64,000 nt of DNA from Lepraria neglecta (Eukaryota > Ascomycota > Lecanoromycetes > Lecanorales > Stereocaulaceae), in NCBI GenBank assembly GCA_033220425.1, contig CM065651.1:1054001-1118000 (forward strand). The letters run 5' to 3'. Of the stretch, positions 1 through 9,707 are shown in pieces; within the stretch, counting starts at the first letter, position 1; every line of letters starts with the position of its first letter. Below the pieces are notes generated by a model that saw only the letters and a program-made list of their open reading frames with translations, was not told the origin of the DNA and did no database searches. Position numbers and translations under genes: made by a program.

Positions 1-227
1 TCCCTGCAATCGTACAACGGCATATTGGCACCACATCCTGTAGCTCTGCTTCGAACACACTGTAGAAATTCTCGCTGGCGCCGATGGCAACCAGAGCATA
101 GGCATTGGTGAGTGTGGAGAAGACGCCGACCCTGCATTAGGTGTCAGCAAGCTTTAAACATGAACCTGTTTAGCTTGCAGAAGACCACATACTCGTTCGA
201 GTTCTCGAATTGGGCACGTACTGCCAT
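1..227 (-). CDS. TIF6: Eukaryotic translation initiation factor 6 (5' part, runs off the left edge)
   Basis: eIF6 binds the 60S ribosomal subunit, prevents premature joining to 40S and is needed for 60S biogenesis in the nucleolus and cytoplasm. Exon 1 (227-193) starts [13 protein letters not shown] 61-nt GT-AG intron (192-132) follows, and exon 2 (131 to the edge) continues [19 protein letters not shown], then [14 protein letters not shown]. This is the strongly conserved eIF6 N-terminus, the first blade of its five-fold propeller. The start is the only ATG preceding this conserved beginning. About 55 residues of a roughly 245-residue family lie in the window; the rest is off the left edge. 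Splicing restores the expected Glu-Val junction. Identification is firm from family recognition; nothing can be said about the C-terminal phosphorylation tail. Confidence 0.93.
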
Positions 228-1289
228 GGTGGGATGTAGATTTGCGGGGAATTGTGGGTCTGCGGGTTTATACGGAGCGGAGGGGTATTGTTTGGGGAGA
301 TGGGAGTCAAAAACAAATGTGTTTTTGTGAGAATACAAGTGTGATAGCAAGAATGTGCTGCGAAGAGCTGATAAATAATATATCCGGAGCTCAGTGGGGC
401 AAGGAATATAGATCTGACGCCAAGTGATCCACCCGCTAGAGTAAGGGTCCAAAGCTGAGTCAACGCATGACTGCACCTTGGAGTCATCTAGCGGCTCTTA
501 GTTATGGGACTCAGAGCTACGTTGGGTACGAAACAGGCGATTGATGAGTCCAAAGCCTTCCCAATGCGGACTTCCAACTCCTCCGGTGTTTGCTTTCTGG
601 TATCCTTTTGTGCTTGAGCCTGACTTCGTGGTTTTGCAACTCATGTATTTCAGATCATAATCCACGTTACCAGCTTGATGAGCTTTAAAATACAACCGAA
701 CGAGTGGGAGGCGAGTCCGAATGCTCCAACAACATTGTATCCAACCTCGATTTTTTTGCAGATTTGAAACCCCTAATGAGCCTGGATGGAAAGGTCTGCA
801 GCTCCTGTCACTCATAATATGACAAGCTAGAACTGGCACAAAAAGTGGGTGATTACATTAAACATTGCCTGAATATAGGTATCTAATTCGTCGATTTCTG
901 TGCGTTTTGGGTGCTCTAAGGAGTTTTGATTCATGCATTAACAGTTTATCTCGTTCATGTAATAGCTCGTAATGCGAGCTTGAAGAGCATCAACCGCGAC
1001 TACATCAAGGAGAAATGAGTTTGAATATTGTTTTGGTCTGCTCATCCAATGTTTCAATTCGACCGAAAAGACAGTCGCAGACCCTAAAAACGACGGTGTC
1101 TGCGCTCGGAATGCGCAATGTTGGTACAAAAATGCGGTAGCTATCCCCTCCATCATGTCAGATCCAGCTCCCCCACCCCACGCTCCACGCCATATTCAAC
1201 TCCTCATGCCATGCTTCTGCCCTCTCCTCCGCTCCACCTCTGCCCCCACTCCCCTCTCCTCTCAACCCATACTCAATCCGAAAAATAGT
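228..1289. other. Intergenic, no gene recognised
   Basis: The upstream region of the eIF6 gene (its ATG is at 227 on the minus strand) plus sequence 3' of the small unknown gene. Only short open frames without recognisable protein character are present on either strand. No tRNA-like or repeat structure was seen. Confidence 0.5.
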
Positions 1290-1779
1290 CTACTCGAGCT
1301 CAATGTCCACCATTCGGTCGGCTGGGACCCCTTTCAACTTTGCGCTATTCGGGTTGTTAGCCATGAAAACCTGACAACTCGGGCAACTTACCCCGTATGC
1401 ATCCCCCACTTCCTGCTGGGCATAGCCCGTCTTGGCTGCTTCGTTTTCCATCTTCATGGTCGTTATTGCGTTGATGCGGGCTATTTCCTCCTGCAAATTG
1501 GCGTCCCATGGGGCTTTGAGCCGGTCGTAATGCTGGCGGTTGCGGCCGCTGAGGTGTGTAGTGGTCGTCATCCCTGAGATTTTGGGCGGTGCGGGCAGCC
1601 AACTCCTCCAATGCAGGCATCAGGGCCTTGGTGACGCCGCTATAATTGACTCTGAGGTCTGCCATTCGCCGGAATTTGGCTGCGAGGTGGGGGCGGTTCT
1701 TGATGTCGAGTTGGGTTTGGTTGAGTGTGCCGGGGACCAGCCCTGCGGCGGCGGCGGCGGGCTTGGATTTGGGAGGCAT
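1290..1779 (-). CDS. Small unknown protein gene, apparently frameshifted or with a non-consensus intron
   Basis: I do not recognise this protein. A frame opening with ATG at 1779 (MPPKSKPAAAAAG...) reads plausibly as protein down to about 1570 (ELAARTAQNLRDD), then turns into low-quality, proline- and glycine-rich sequence. An overlapping frame opening with ATG at 1571 carries balanced, helix-like sequence (YDRLKAPWDANLQEEIARIN) and ends at 1290 with a Cys-x-x-Cys pair (SCPSCQ). The simplest reading is one gene of about 160 residues with a one-base shift near 1560-1580. An alternative is an intron ending at the CTCAG near 1580 with a weak donor (GTCACC) about 62 nt upstream, which also joins the frames. 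A third possibility is that only the downstream frame is real. The interval given spans both frames. Confidence 0.35.
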
Positions 1780-2633
1780 GTCTGCGCACTTTTGTTAGCC
1801 ATTTGCCCTCCAAGTGACACAAAAGCAAAGCGAGAAGAGCTGGAAAGTGTCATAATGCGAGTGAAAGAAGCCCAAGAATTGCAGAAATAAACGGCAGCGG
1901 TGTTGACCAACAGCACACTGCAGCGGCAAAACAGCATCGAATGGCGTACTTCCAGCTCAGAACAAGCCATCAAATGACAGAATGAACGGGGATCGGGCCC
2001 ATGAGTTGACCAATCAATGAGGAATGGCGCTGAAGAACGTGCCATGTGCGAGGGGGACAGTGTTGACAAATAGTACATTGGAAGGGCAGCGAAGCAGAGA
2101 ACGACACAACAGCAGCTCAGATCAAGCAAATAACGATGAAAAGGAAGGGATATTAGCCCATGAAATGGTGCAACATTGGAAGAATAGTGCCGAAGAACGG
2201 TACATGCGAGATTGCCAGGAAGCAATAGAATGACACAACAGCAGCGACAAAACAGCGGCAAAACAGCACTTTCACGCTCTCAAGCATTTACCGAATGTAT
2301 GTTTGATGGGTTAGAAGCCGAAGAAGTGGTCAATTGTATGGTTGATATAATGTATTTGCAAAGAGGTTGGAAATTTGGACGAAGATATAGCAATTCGCAC
2401 AGGCTATTGTCTATCATGAAACAAAATGGCTGGTACCAGGGGTTGTTCCCCATTGTCATGGTCAATAGGGTCAATATCTTCCATTTGCTCTATTGTCTCG
2501 AATTCACTTCTACCTATTGTAAATGAACGCCAACCCTTTTTCCCCACCGAATTTCTTTCCTTCTACCAATGCTCATTAACTCCTCGCTAAACATGCTCAT
2601 AAATCGTAATGACCGTGATAGGTAGACCTAAGT
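1780..2633. other. Intergenic, no gene recognised
   Basis: About 850 bp between two minus-strand genes. It contains only short open frames. Somewhat repetitive wording (runs resembling acaacagcagc and aaaacagc near 2100-2270) suggests degenerate low-complexity sequence rather than coding DNA. Confidence 0.45.
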
Positions 2634-4103
2634 TCACTTCAAAGTGCTAGACTCAAATGACAGCGATCGCTTCCTCTGATGCCGCTGACTCGGCGCACGC
2701 CCGACCGTGTGGTGAATTGGCATCGTGTCAACGCTCGGTGATGGCGGAGCAATTGGATTGCGAATATCAGAAGAACTTAGTGAGCGTATCAAGGGACTCG
2801 GGCTTGATGGTAGGCTGCCGGATCGCATCCGTTTCAGCGTGCGCTCGTTGATTAGCAGGCCAGCTCCAGGGGCGGCGGTGACTTTAGTGTTCGCTGATGC
2901 ACTTGGAGGCGGAGTGGGACTATTACTTCGAAATAGTGGGTGGATGTGCTCTTCATTGATTGAGGGTGCCCTTGAGCGCGAGCCTGAGCGCGAGAGCGGA
3001 GGCATCGGACCTGAGTGGGAGCCGGGTCTGGAGAAGTTCCGTTGTAGCTGAGACGGGCTAGTGACTGGTGGAGTAGATGGAGGAAACATGGAAGTAAAGT
3101 TCGGTATGTCGATGGGGATCGAAGTTGGAGAATTCTGTCTTGAGATAGATGGCTGTGGTAGTGGACTAGGAGGTGGGCTCAGCGATGGGCTTGGCTGAAA
3201 GAATGGCCCCTCGAGCGCCTTTGCTGGTGATGGCGACCGGCTTCCCGGGATTGGCTCCAACCCTGATCCCTTGAGCGGTTTCGACGTGAAGACAGTCTGT
3301 CGAATTTGCGACGAGACCGCAGATGTGTCCCATGAATCAAAGCCTTCGTCCTGGGAGGGTCTACTTGACGGACCATCATATGAGGACCTTCCTGACTGAC
3401 GGTTGTATGATTTCTCACGGACGATGTACACTTTCTTTGACGATGGTGGCCGCTGTAAGGTCGAAAATGAAGACCGCATTGAGATTGTACCGTCCGAATT
3501 GATCAACGAAGGTGGCGAAGATACCACTTGCTCACGGAACGGGTTCGACTGAGTGGAGGCTACAGTTGCAGGCCGGCTGGGCTCGATCATCTGGTGAGGT
3601 GCTTCCTCAATAGCAAGTCTTGGCGACGAGATGGTAGGTTTGGTCTTCCGCACCCAAGCAAAGCTCATGTAGTAAATGGATTGTGCCAGAATGGTGATAC
3701 CCCAGACCACAAAGATGATTGTCAGAAAGCTCGAAGCTGGAGCCCCTACAACAAGCAGATTCTTCTTAGTCAAGGAACCTTCTCCCCATCCAAGAGCTGA
3801 ACCGACGACAGCAGCAGCAGCCAGTGATGGTAGAATTCCCAGGACAAGGACAAGGACGTATCTTCGGCGTGTCTGTCCGACAAAAACTGCTGGGTGTTTG
3901 TCATGCTGAGTCCTCAGCAAGATAAGTGTCGCTAAGGTGCAGCATGAAACGATCTGTACAATCGCAGCCACCAAAGGCAGAGCAAAAGCTTCCTGATGAC
4001 CTGAAATCAAAGAGACGGCTAGAACGAGCATCAAAATGGCAGTAGCTACGCCCAGCAAGAATGCAGCAAGCCCAACGAAGGCAAGAACAATTGTGCGAGC
4101 CAT
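2634..4103 (-). CDS. Four-helix membrane protein with long disordered cytoplasmic tail
   Basis: A single uninterrupted frame of 489 codons plus stop. The first ATG is at 4103 (MARTIVLAFVGLAAF); the frame extends upstream only through a TTG. Residues 1-165 hold four strongly hydrophobic segments (roughly 5-30, 40-62, 82-105 and 118-145), an arrangement like MARVEL or tetraspan-type proteins, though I see no diagnostic motif. From about residue 170 the chain is rich in Ser, Pro and Arg with many SPSP- and PPSPSP-like patches, as in phosphorylated cytoplasmic tails. It is most likely a plasma-membrane or endomembrane protein specific to filamentous fungi; function unknown. The region upstream of the ATG contains a cluster of CAATTG palindromes. 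Confidence 0.75.
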   Translation of the reverse strand: MARTIVLAFVGLAAFLLGVATAILMLVLAVSLISGHQEAFALPLVAAIVQIVSCCTLATLILLRTQHDKHPAVFVGQTRRRYVLVLVLGILPSLAAAAVVGSALGWGEGSLTKKNLLVVGAPASSFLTIIFVVWGITILAQSIYYMSFAWVRKTKPTISSPRLAIEEAPHQMIEPSRPATVASTQSNPFREQVVSSPPSLINSDGTISMRSSFSTLQRPPSSKKVYIVREKSYNRQSGRSSYDGPSSRPSQDEGFDSWDTSAVSSQIRQTVFTSKPLKGSGLEPIPGSRSPSPAKALEGPFFQPSPSLSPPPSPLPQPSISRQNSPTSIPIDIPNFTSMFPPSTPPVTSPSQLQRNFSRPGSHSGPMPPLSRSGSRSRAPSINEEHIHPLFRSNSPTPPPSASANTKVTAAPGAGLLINERTLKRMRSGSLPSSPSPLIRSLSSSDIRNPIAPPSPSVDTMPIHHTVGRAPSQRHQRKRSLSFESSTLK

Positions 4104-5939
4104 GCTGTCCAAATAGTTTTCTTCCAACGCTTATTACTACACGCTTGGCTTCGTCCCGGCCCTGGCTCTGCGATCACCAACGTAAAGCTAACAGTACTGA
4201 CTGCTTGACAGGTCTTTCCAATCTCTCACCATCACGCTCAGAAGAGGTGGGGTTCAATTGCTTGTGTAGGTCTTGAGTGGAGAAGTAACGACAATGTGGG
4301 CGTGGTGGTGTGACGAGAAGTCGTTTGAGGCTTTATGAGGATGGCAAGAACGCTCGGTGGCCGCGGGGAATATCGGTTGAGTTGTGTCCTCCGCGTCAGG
4401 ACTCGGGAAGAAACGAGTGCTTCAATTGAGTTGTTGTGTCCAGGTGTGGATCGAAGGAAAGAGTGATTCGGCAATTGAAGGACAGCCAGTGTTGTTTATG
4501 GATAGGAGATCGGGCAAAGGACAGAGAATCATGAATTGATAGGTCAATTGAAGGACCTGGGAGTGGTTGCAAGGCTGTAGGCCAAGAAGAGGCTGCTCAA
4601 TGGGTCATAGTAAAATTGGTTGCGGATGTAGTCCGGTCAAGCCCATGAACTAATGAACGAGAGCCCGAACATTAATTGAAACGAAAGAATGGCAGAGTGG
4701 AAGGCAATTGAGTGTCAAAGTCAATTGATTGAAAACAGATGAAGTCACGTCGAGAAGGAAAGAGAAAGGAAGGGAAGAAGGAAGCAGGAAGAGGAAAATT
4801 TGGGATGGGTAACGCAGAGGGTTGTGTGTTGGATTTTCGTTGCGAAAACGCGTGAGTTGTGCGGTAGGGCTGGCTTTTCGCGACATGGCGCAAGAAACGG
4901 TCCAATCGATGATGTGCATTGGCCTCTCCCCGGGCATCTCAGACCGGCGATCCGATCCTTCGGAGACAAATTGTCAGCTCTTCGCTCTTGGTATCACATA
5001 ATTTAACATCTTCATTTGGTATGTGTTGGTGAGAATTTTCAACTGCCGCCTTCCCAGTCGTTAGTGAAGCCTGTGAAGCCTAGAGCTTAGGGTCAAGGGC
5101 TCCCATCAAGTCTGCTCAGACCTGGGTATTCCCATGGTCCTAGTAAGGAGTATCGTTCGTTGGTATATATTGACAGTCAATAGTCCACGCTCAGACCCAG
5201 AAACCGTTGTTCCTTATGTTCACTAGACCGATGTTCGAATTGAAGACTCGCTGCGCCTTGACCTCTGGTCATCTTTCAGCAAGACCTGTATTCAGCAGAC
5301 TGCTTACCAGGCTTGAGTTGTTAGAGGTTTCAGGATGTAGGCGGTGACGGTTTTTGGATCCTGTCAATAGTGCCGTGGGCCGATGTCGTCATAATTCTGG
5401 TAGATTGCCGCACGACTTGCGGGCTATCGCGAAAGAGCGGTCCATTGTGGCAGAGTCCCTCAGGCTGAGAGTGTAACGGCGGGAGTCCATTGACAGTTTC
5501 CTATTCAAAAATCGATGGTAAGAGATTCTCTTGCCGTCGAGGATCAGATCTCTGTGTTACGGTAAAAGTTTCTAGAATTTTGTATGTCAGCCTTGGGTCA
5601 AGGCAGCAGGGGAAAACAACATATATGTTGTAGCCGCCACATTCAGGGTTTATGTCAGACTTCCTTCAAGATACAACTCAAATCAGGTCCCTTGGCCTTT
5701 AATACTCGGTAACACTCAGCCTTACCCGCAGCCAAGGATCTGAAGTTAGTGATCATAAGCCGAGACACAGCTTCTTCACACGCTCTTCCTTCTTAAACAC
5801 AAAATCTCCAACATAAATTCTCATCTGTGAACTCTCCTTCTTACTTATTCCATCTATCAACGAACAAGTCTTTCTACCGTTCCACTACTAGACCACACAA
5901 CGCCGAGAATCTTAAGCACACTAAAGGTGGTGGGGCAAG
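4104..5939. other. Divergent intergenic region between the tetraspan gene and RAD23
   Basis: About 1.8 kb with no supported gene. It must hold the promoters and 5' leaders of both flanking genes. The half next to the membrane-protein gene contains six CAATTG hexamers between 4255 and 4727. The RAD23-proximal 200 bp are pyrimidine- and A-rich, as expected for a fungal 5' leader. Confidence 0.6.
4255..4727. promoter_or_regulatory. Cluster of six CAATTG palindromes upstream of the membrane-protein gene
   Basis: CAATTG occurs at 4255, 4423, 4472, 4545, 4705 and 4722, that is 150-625 bp upstream of the ATG at 4103. Two copies sit in an identical 12-mer (CAATTGAAGGAC) at 4472-4483 and 4545-4556. 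A six-base palindrome is expected about once per 4 kb of random sequence, so the density is unusual. A repeated transcription-factor site is an inference; no factor is assigned. Confidence 0.4.
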
Positions 5940-7579
5940 ATGAAGCTCACTTTCAAGGTAGGCTACTTTTCTATGAACGGACCTTCTATGTGCTCTTGAT
6001 GCTAACAGTGATGGTTGTAACAGGACCTGAAGCAGCAGAAGTTTGTGATCGAGGCTGAACCTTCGGAGACGGTATGGGAAAATCCTTCCACGACAGTGCA
6101 GCCTTGTAGTAGAAGGTTGTCATGAGAGTCAAACCCTGGTACTGACGTGGTGATCGAACTACAGATCGGAGAAGTCAAGGAGAAGATCTCAAAGGAGAAA
6201 GGATGGGAAGCCAGTCAACAAAAGCTCATATATTCGGGTATGTTCGAGGCCGGGAAGACTCAGTCGAGTCTTGGGCTGGAAATGTTATGAGTACGTGCTT
6301 ATTGTTGGCCAACTTATAGGCAAGATATTACAAGATGCAAACACCGTCGAGTCGTATAGCATCGAAGAGAAAGGGTTCATCGTTTGCATGATATCTAAGG
6401 TAAGACTGCCGAGAACCTTCCTGTTGCAGGACTAAGGCTGACATATCAAAAGCCAAAAGCCGCACCTGCAGCTTCAGCTTCCACATCGAAATCCCCATCG
6501 ACACCCGTACCCGCAACAGCAGCAACTCCTGCAGCACCTGCCGCTCCTACTCACCCAACCACGACCACAGCAAATCCTCCCGCTACTCCCTCTCCAGCTC
6601 CATCCGCCCCATCAGCAGAGGGTGCCTCATTCAACGACCCCTCGGCGCTCACTCTAGGAGCGCAGCGCGATGATGCCATTTCGAACATGCAGGCCATGGG
6701 TTTCCCGAGAGCGGAGATTGACCGTGCTATGAGAGCTGCGTTCTTTAACCCAGATCGTGCCGTGGAGTATTTATTGAATGTAGGTGTTCAATTCTCTAAG
6801 CAAATCGCATGCGTCTAACTTTCTGATAGGGTATCCCCGAGAATGTGCAACAAGAGCAGGCGCAGGCACAAGCACGAGGTGGAGCTGGAGGAGCACGTCA
6901 AGGTGGTACACCAGCTGCAGCCTCGCCACCCGCCGCCACCGGCAACACACCTGCACCCGCAGCCGGAGGTGATGATGGCGACCAACCCATCAACCTGTTC
7001 GAAGCCGCCGCCCAAGCCGGCCGCACCGGTGGCGCAGGTGGAGGTGCTCGAGGATCTCGCGGAGCAGCAGGCGGCGCCAATCTGGCAGGTCTCGGTGCCG
7101 GAATAGGTGCTGCTGCTGGAGCAGGCGCCGAAGGTGGAGCCGGCCTAGGAAATCTCGACTTCCTGCGCAACAACCCGCAGTTCCAGCAACTACGGCAGAT
7201 CGTGCAAACGCAGCCGCGCATGCTGGAGCCTATCTTGCAGCAAGTTGGAGCTGGAAACCCACAGCTCGCTCGGTTGATCGGAGAGAACCCGGACCAATTT
7301 CTGCAGCTTTTGAGTGAGGACACTGGAGATGATACGCCGTTGCCGCCAGGTGCCCAGGAGATCAGTGTCACGGAAGAGGAGAGGGAAGCGATTGAGAGAG
7401 TGAGTCTAAATCCTCCCCGAGAATGCAAGATAGCATCGTACTGACATCAATAGCTCTGCCGTCTGGGCTTCGAGAGGGACATGGTCATCCAGGCATACTT
7501 TGCCTGCGACAAGAATGAGGAATTGGCGGCGAATTTCCTCTTTGATCAGCCAGACGATGAGGGTGAAGGGGGTGCCTGA
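5940..7579 (+). CDS. RAD23: UV excision repair / proteasome shuttle protein Rad23
   Basis: Rad23 stabilises the XPC/Rad4 damage sensor in nucleotide excision repair and carries polyubiquitinated proteins to the proteasome. Seven exons (5940-5957, 6024-6071, 6165-6237, 6320-6399, 6453-6779, 6830-7399, 7454-7579) add up to 413 residues. The order is canonical: ubiquitin-like domain at residues 1-75 (MKLTFKDLKQQKF...), Ala/Pro/Ser linker, UBA1 near 145-185 ([15 protein letters not shown]), a Gly/Ala-rich spacer, the XPC-binding (STI1-like) domain ([15 protein letters not shown]), and C-terminal UBA2 ([18 protein letters not shown]). The first exon is only 18 nt. Splice junctions keep the frame and restore family residues. 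It is convergent with SMP3, 295 bp apart. Confidence 0.96.
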
Positions 7580-7874
7580 TTGCATTTTTGTTTGCACATC
7601 AAGGAATGATTCGTCATGCATGCAGTGCCGATATTGAGATATGAGGCGATGATCATGGAATAGGAGATCTTGCAACCACACTGAATAAGTCCATGTATGA
7701 ATCCAGTGAGGATCGAAGGTTAATAAAGGACAAACTCATATAGTTACTTCAATATCTCTCGAAAGAAAATCGGTAGATGCAATTCAAGTGGTCCATGCAT
7801 TGGCATTTGCAGAACAATCATGATTACCACTATGAATAAGGTATGTGCACTATTGACACATCTATGAACAAGCT

Positions 7875-9707
7875 CTACCAATCCCCATGCATGGTTCCAC
7901 CACCTGCATCTTGACAAATCCTTCTAACCCTCCTAACAACCAAACCCCTCCTACCCACAACCCTCCTCAACGTCCCTAGTACCCCTTCCTCCCCGAACTC
8001 CAAATCATCAAGATTCAAGTGCCGTCCATACCGCCAGATCTCCTCTAAAACCAAATCCCTTTCCGCCCACGAAGCATCCAGCTCCGCACTCGAAAACGGC
8101 GCGACCAGTCCAATGCTTTTATTCGTATTACACTCCTTCCCCAGCGCTGTGTCGATTTTATTTTGCATTTCGATAAACGGCATGCCCATCAGGTCTGTGG
8201 TGCGTATGGGATTATGATCCATAAGCCAGACAGGCGGGCTGTATGTGCGCCACCACATCACCTCCTGCATGTGCGCTCCTAATTCTTTCTGCTGCCCTAG
8301 CCATGCTTGTGCGGGGACGACGCCGCCTTGGTGGTATATGCCCATTGAGATGCCCATTATGGCGTTGAAGAGGATCCAGGCTGCGAGCCAGTATTGTTTC
8401 AGGGTTTTGGAGGTTGGGAGGTGGAGGGAGGAGAGGATGAGAGGGACGGCGGGAAGGAGGAAGCGTGGTTCTTGGTGGGGTATGCAGCTTAGGAGAGCGG
8501 TTCCGGATATGGCTGATAGGAGGGGGAGGGTCGTGGGTTTCTCTATGCGGACGGAAAGGAAGAGGTAGAGGGCTGGGCCGAGGAGTAGGGGGAGGTTGGC
8601 TACTAGGTGTTGGTAGTGGGGGTGGAGGCCGTGGGTTGCGAGGTTGGAGGGTTGGCTGTTGTAGAGAAGGGAGTTGAAGGGTGTGAAGGTTGGTTTGTTG
8701 AAGAGGGTAGAGAAAAGTGGTTTCGAGGGCTGGTAGAAGCTTGTGTCGATGGTTATAGCGAGAAGGGTGATAAGGAGCGTGGTTGAGAAGAGCGCGAGAA
8801 GGGCGAGTGGTCTGTATCTGTTAGCCTGTCTGATTCTTGGGGCCGGTGAGACACTTTGGTGGGCCGTACTTGCGTAGGAAGTGCGGTATGAGGTAGAGGC
8901 ACGGAATAAGGACGAAGGCGGGGAACGTGATGCGATTGAAGACGCCGAATGTGAGTAGCAAGCCCAGGATGGCTGAGGAGAGCAGTGAGTCTTGTTGCTG
9001 GGAGAAAATCAGTACTTGCTATCCATTTAAAAGGCAAGCTGAGCCAACCTTATTGTCCAGTATTCGCTGTATCATCACGAGGCTCCATAATACCACCAAT
9101 GTCTCAACCGAGTTGGAAAAGGTATGGGTCTGGTACGTCCAGGTAACGTAAGAAGAAGCCACCAACGTGACAGCTCGCTTTTGATGCCGAGGTGATTTTA
9201 CCAGATCATGTATTGCCCAATCTTCCAGTACGAAGCTCAAGATAAACATCAAGACCCGTAGAGTATAGTACACAACCTGCGGAGGGACCTCGTCCGTTCC
9301 AATCCCTGACCAGATCCATTGGAGGACCACCATTGGAAGCCCGTAGACCGGCCATAGTGGAAAGACGCTGCGTACAGGCTTGTCGGATATGAATTCCCAT
9401 GTCAAATGGTGAGGGAAGGAGAAGATATTGCCTATCTCAAGATCTCAGCGAATTCGAACTTGCGGAGACGGGGAGGCGGAGAACGCGTGCTAGTCCAGGC
9501 TTATGCACGGTATGGACTCTGGACGCTCACCGCTCTTGCGGGGGCTAATTCTGGGATTGAGATAGGTATAGTGGGAAGAGAATGAGCCGGGAACGTACCA
9601 GCTATGGCTTCTGGACCTTGGAAGTTCTCATCCGGATGGATGTAGCTTGGCGCGAGGGCAAAGTATATTCGTACTGCCAGCAGCAGCAGGTAGGTTCGCG
9701 TCCACAT
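7875..9707 (-). CDS. SMP3: GPI mannosyltransferase 4 (Smp3/PIG-Z, GT22 family)
   Basis: Smp3 adds the fourth, side-branching mannose to the GPI precursor in the ER membrane, using dolichol-phosphate mannose. In fungi this mannose is needed before ethanolamine-phosphate addition. Four exons (9707-9599, 9431-9049, 8997-8870, 8817-7875) give 520 residues. The N-terminus carries the GT22 signature in which an Asp-Glu pair lies in the first luminal loop ([13 protein letters not shown]). Multiple hydrophobic segments follow, then the family motif HQEPRFLLP in the C-terminal half. Introns are phase-consistent. Choice of the Smp3 subfamily over Gpi10 or Alg9/12 rests on the HPDE-FQGPE form of the motif. 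Confidence 0.9.

Noticed and set aside
1155-1577. Plus-strand 140-codon frame
   Set aside because: Lies opposite the small minus-strand gene, whose protein character is better; this looks like a shadow.
6898-7428. Minus-strand 176-codon frame opposite RAD23
   Set aside because: Reverse complement of the GC-rich Gly/Ala spacer; composition explains it.
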